Below, piece after piece: positions 23,042 through 24,830 of a DNA stretch of 24,830 nucleotides. Within the stretch, counting starts at the first letter, position 1. Every line of letters starts with the position of its first letter. Position numbers and translations under genes: made by a program. The stretch covers positions 1-24,830 of the forward strand of contig CAKOVW010000015.1 in NCBI GenBank assembly GCA_934122125.1, in the 5' to 3' direction. This DNA is from an uncultured Clostridia bacterium (GTDB lineage: Bacteria > Bacillota > Clostridia > TANB77 > CAG-508). The notes under the pieces were generated by a model, which was not told the origin of the DNA, ran no database searches, and saw nothing but the letters and a program-made list of their open reading frames with translations.

Positions 23042-24520
23042 ATGAAATCATATTGGATAGATACTACAAAAACAAAAGAATTTTCTAAGCTAGATAGAGA
23101 TTTGAATACAGAGGTTTGTATAATTGGAGGAGGAATAACAGGCTTAACAACAGCTTATTATTTATCAAAAGAAAATGTAAAAACAGTAGTGTTAGAAAAA
23201 GAAAGAATTTGTATGCAAACTACAGGAAATTCTACTGCAAAAATTACAAGTCAACATGGCTTGTTTTACAATTACTTGATAGAGGCACAAGGAAAGGAAA
23301 AAGCTAAGCAATATTTTGATGCAAATGAACAGGCTATAAAAAATATAGAGAATATTATAAAAGAGGAAAATATAGATTGCGATTTTGAAAAACAAAGTGC
23401 TTATGTATTTGCAAGGAAAGCAGAAGAAGTTAATAAAATAAGAGATGAAATAGAGGCAGTAAAAGAACTAGGTGGAGAAGCGGAATTTGTAGATAATTTA
23501 GAATTACCATTTAAAACGTTTGGAGCAATTGAGTTTAAAAATCAGGCACAGTTTAATCCATGCAAATATGCACAGGGCTTAGCTAATAATATGAAAGCTA
23601 CTATATATGAAAGTACAAAAGTAGTAGATGTAAAAGAAAAAGGCGGATATTATGAAGTTATAACAGAGGATGGAAAGATAGTAACTGCTAAAATTATAGT
23701 AATAGCAACACACTATCCAATTATAAATGCACCAGGCTACTACTTTTTAAAAATGTATCAATCTATGTCATATGCAATAGCAGTAGAAACAAATGAGAAA
23801 CTTTTTGATGGAATGTATATTAGCAGTGATACACCAAACTTATCTCTAAGAACGGCAAAATATGGAGATAAAAGATTATTAATTGTTGTAGGGCTAGACC
23901 ATAAAACAGGAGAAAGCAAAAACTTATCAGGAAATTATGAAGCATTAGAAAGAATTGCAAAAGAATTTTATTCAGATAGCAAAGTTATATATAAATGGTG
24001 TACAGAAGATTGCATATCTTTAGATAAAATACCATATATAGGTGAATTTTCTGTTTTAATGCCAAATGTATATTTAGCAACAGGATATAATAAATGGGGA
24101 ATAACAAATTCAAATGTAGCAGCAAACATTATTATGGATAAAATACTTGGAAAGAAAAATCAATATGAAGAAGTGTTTACCTCAACAAGATTAAAACCTA
24201 TAAAAAATTATCAAGAAATGGGTAATATGTTGAAACAAGTAGGAAAATCTTTAATTGTAGAAAAACTTGAAATACCAGAAGAAAGATTAAAAGATATAAA
24301 AAAAGGTGAAGGAGGAATTATTGAAATAGAGGGAAAAAAGGTAGGAGTATATAAAGCTGAAGATGGAAAAATATTTAAAATAAACCCAGTTTGTAGTCAT
24401 TTAGGGTGTGAATTGTCGTGGAACAACTTAGAAAAAACTTGGGATTGTCCTTGCCATGGTTCAAGATTTACTTATGATGGAAAATCGATATATGCACCAA
24501 GTATAAAAAATTTAGACTAG
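23042..24520 (+). CDS. FAD-dependent oxidoreductase with C-terminal Rieske [2Fe-2S] domain
   Basis: The 492-residue protein has a DadA/glycine-oxidase-like FAD domain starting at the dinucleotide-binding motif IIGGGITGLTTAYYL (27-41), then a substrate domain, and a Rieske domain at the C-terminus. The cluster ligands are Cys451/His453 (CSHLGC) and Cys469/His472 (CPCHGS). Cys456 and Cys471 are placed to make the usual Rieske disulfide. This arrangement matches B. subtilis YhfW, whose substrate is not known. ATG 23042 has AGGAGG just upstream (23032-23037); an in-frame ATG at 22997 lies inside the hairpin and is unlikely. The protein stops just after the Pro-loop-like APSIKNLD, slightly early but still with all cluster ligands. 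It is either in an operon with htrA or expressed separately. Confidence 0.92.
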   Translation: MKSYWIDTTKTKEFSKLDRDLNTEVCIIGGGITGLTTAYYLSKENVKTVVLEKERICMQTTGNSTAKITSQHGLFYNYLIEAQGKEKAKQYFDANEQAIKNIENIIKEENIDCDFEKQSAYVFARKAEEVNKIRDEIEAVKELGGEAEFVDNLELPFKTFGAIEFKNQAQFNPCKYAQGLANNMKATIYESTKVVDVKEKGGYYEVITEDGKIVTAKIIVIATHYPIINAPGYYFLKMYQSMSYAIAVETNEKLFDGMYISSDTPNLSLRTAKYGDKRLLIVVGLDHKTGESKNLSGNYEALERIAKEFYSDSKVIYKWCTEDCISLDKIPYIGEFSVLMPNVYLATGYNKWGITNSNVAANIIMDKILGKKNQYEEVFTSTRLKPIKNYQEMGNMLKQVGKSLIVEKLEIPEERLKDIKKGEGGIIEIEGKKVGVYKAEDGKIFKINPVCSHLGCELSWNNLEKTWDCPCHGSRFTYDGKSIYAPSIKNLD

Positions 24521-24754
24521 AAAATAATTATTTTACATTTGCAGTCTATATATCAACCTGTAAAACAGGATAAAAAAATTTAATAAGATAATTTTATCAT
24601 TTTTCTCTTGATTTTGCAAGATTCTCCAATATGTTCAAATAGAAAACCTAATTTTATGTATCATACTATCCAAATACAAAGGTAACAAAAAAATCAATCA
24701 TCTGATTGATTTTTTCATAAAATCTATTCTAGAAAATTTTAACAGATACGTTGT
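24521..24754. other. non-coding AT-rich stretch before tRNA-Arg
   Basis: No gene was recognised. A small stem GATAA-TT-TTATC (24587-24598) followed by ATTTTTCT could end the FAD/Rieske transcript weakly. CCTGT-AAA-ACAGG (about 24558-24570) is a 5-bp stem without a T run. The clear element is the terminator at 24688-24715. Confidence 0.5.
24688..24715 (-). terminator. terminator downstream of tRNA-Arg (works both ways)
   Basis: AAAAAATCAATCA (24688-24700) pairs with TGATTGATTTTTT (24703-24715) around TC. On the minus strand it lies about 40 bases after the tRNA 3' end. The A and T flanks allow use on either strand. Confidence 0.88.

Positions 24755-24830
<76 letters not shown>

Overview
The window is AT-rich with short intergenic gaps, strong AGGAGG-type ribosome binding sites, near-consensus sigma-A promoters, and tRNA genes that encode their own CCA ends. 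The gene content (VanW-domain protein, YkpA/YbiT-type ABC-F, UgtP/MGDG-synthase-like glycosyltransferase, DUF378 protein, HD-GYP response regulator) points to a low-GC Gram-positive bacterium, most likely a member of the Clostridia and possibly a gut lineage. This placement is inferred from gene content and composition, not from a marker-gene tree. No phage, transposase, CRISPR array or plasmid function was seen.

Layout: 1-138 holds the end of tRNA-Glu and a complete tRNA-Thr. 245-2163 holds a FabG-like reductase and, on the minus strand, a stand-alone starch-binding-domain protein and an XRE/S24 (LexA-like) regulator. The regulator is divergent from a VanW/G5 cell-wall protein (2352-4193). 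Then come ksgA/rsmA, a tRNA-Lys with a very good promoter and terminator, a GT-C-type membrane glycosyltransferase, a CorA-type cation transporter, a DUF378 membrane protein, and an ABC-F/Tex gene pair with no intergenic gap (8494-12270).

The most unusual region is the minus-strand block 21609-12294. It starts with a one-module NRPS (condensation, adenylation, carrier, terminal reductase). Its last codons overlap by 4 bases (ATGA) the start of a six-TM histidine kinase. After a terminator and a new promoter comes a response regulator with a c-di-GMP phosphodiesterase (HD-GYP) output. That gene is followed closely by a diacylglycerol-glycosyltransferase-like gene and an overlapping PlsC-like acyltransferase gene. 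The adenylation pocket reads DLTKIGEVGK, one conservative change from the classical asparagine code. An N-terminal condensation domain plus a reductase terminus therefore predicts an N-acyl-asparagine aldehyde (or its cyclic hydroxylactam, or the alcohol). My inference is a small-molecule signalling unit: the NRPS makes a reactive lipo-amino-acid, the kinase made from the same mRNA senses it or its effect on the membrane, and the regulator changes c-di-GMP and, with its operon partners, envelope glycolipid.

An HtrA-type membrane serine protease is divergent from the NRPS. A FAD/Rieske oxidoreductase follows it, preceded by a hairpin whose loop could pair with its ribosome binding site. A tRNA-Arg(ACG), lacking only its first base, closes the window on the minus strand.
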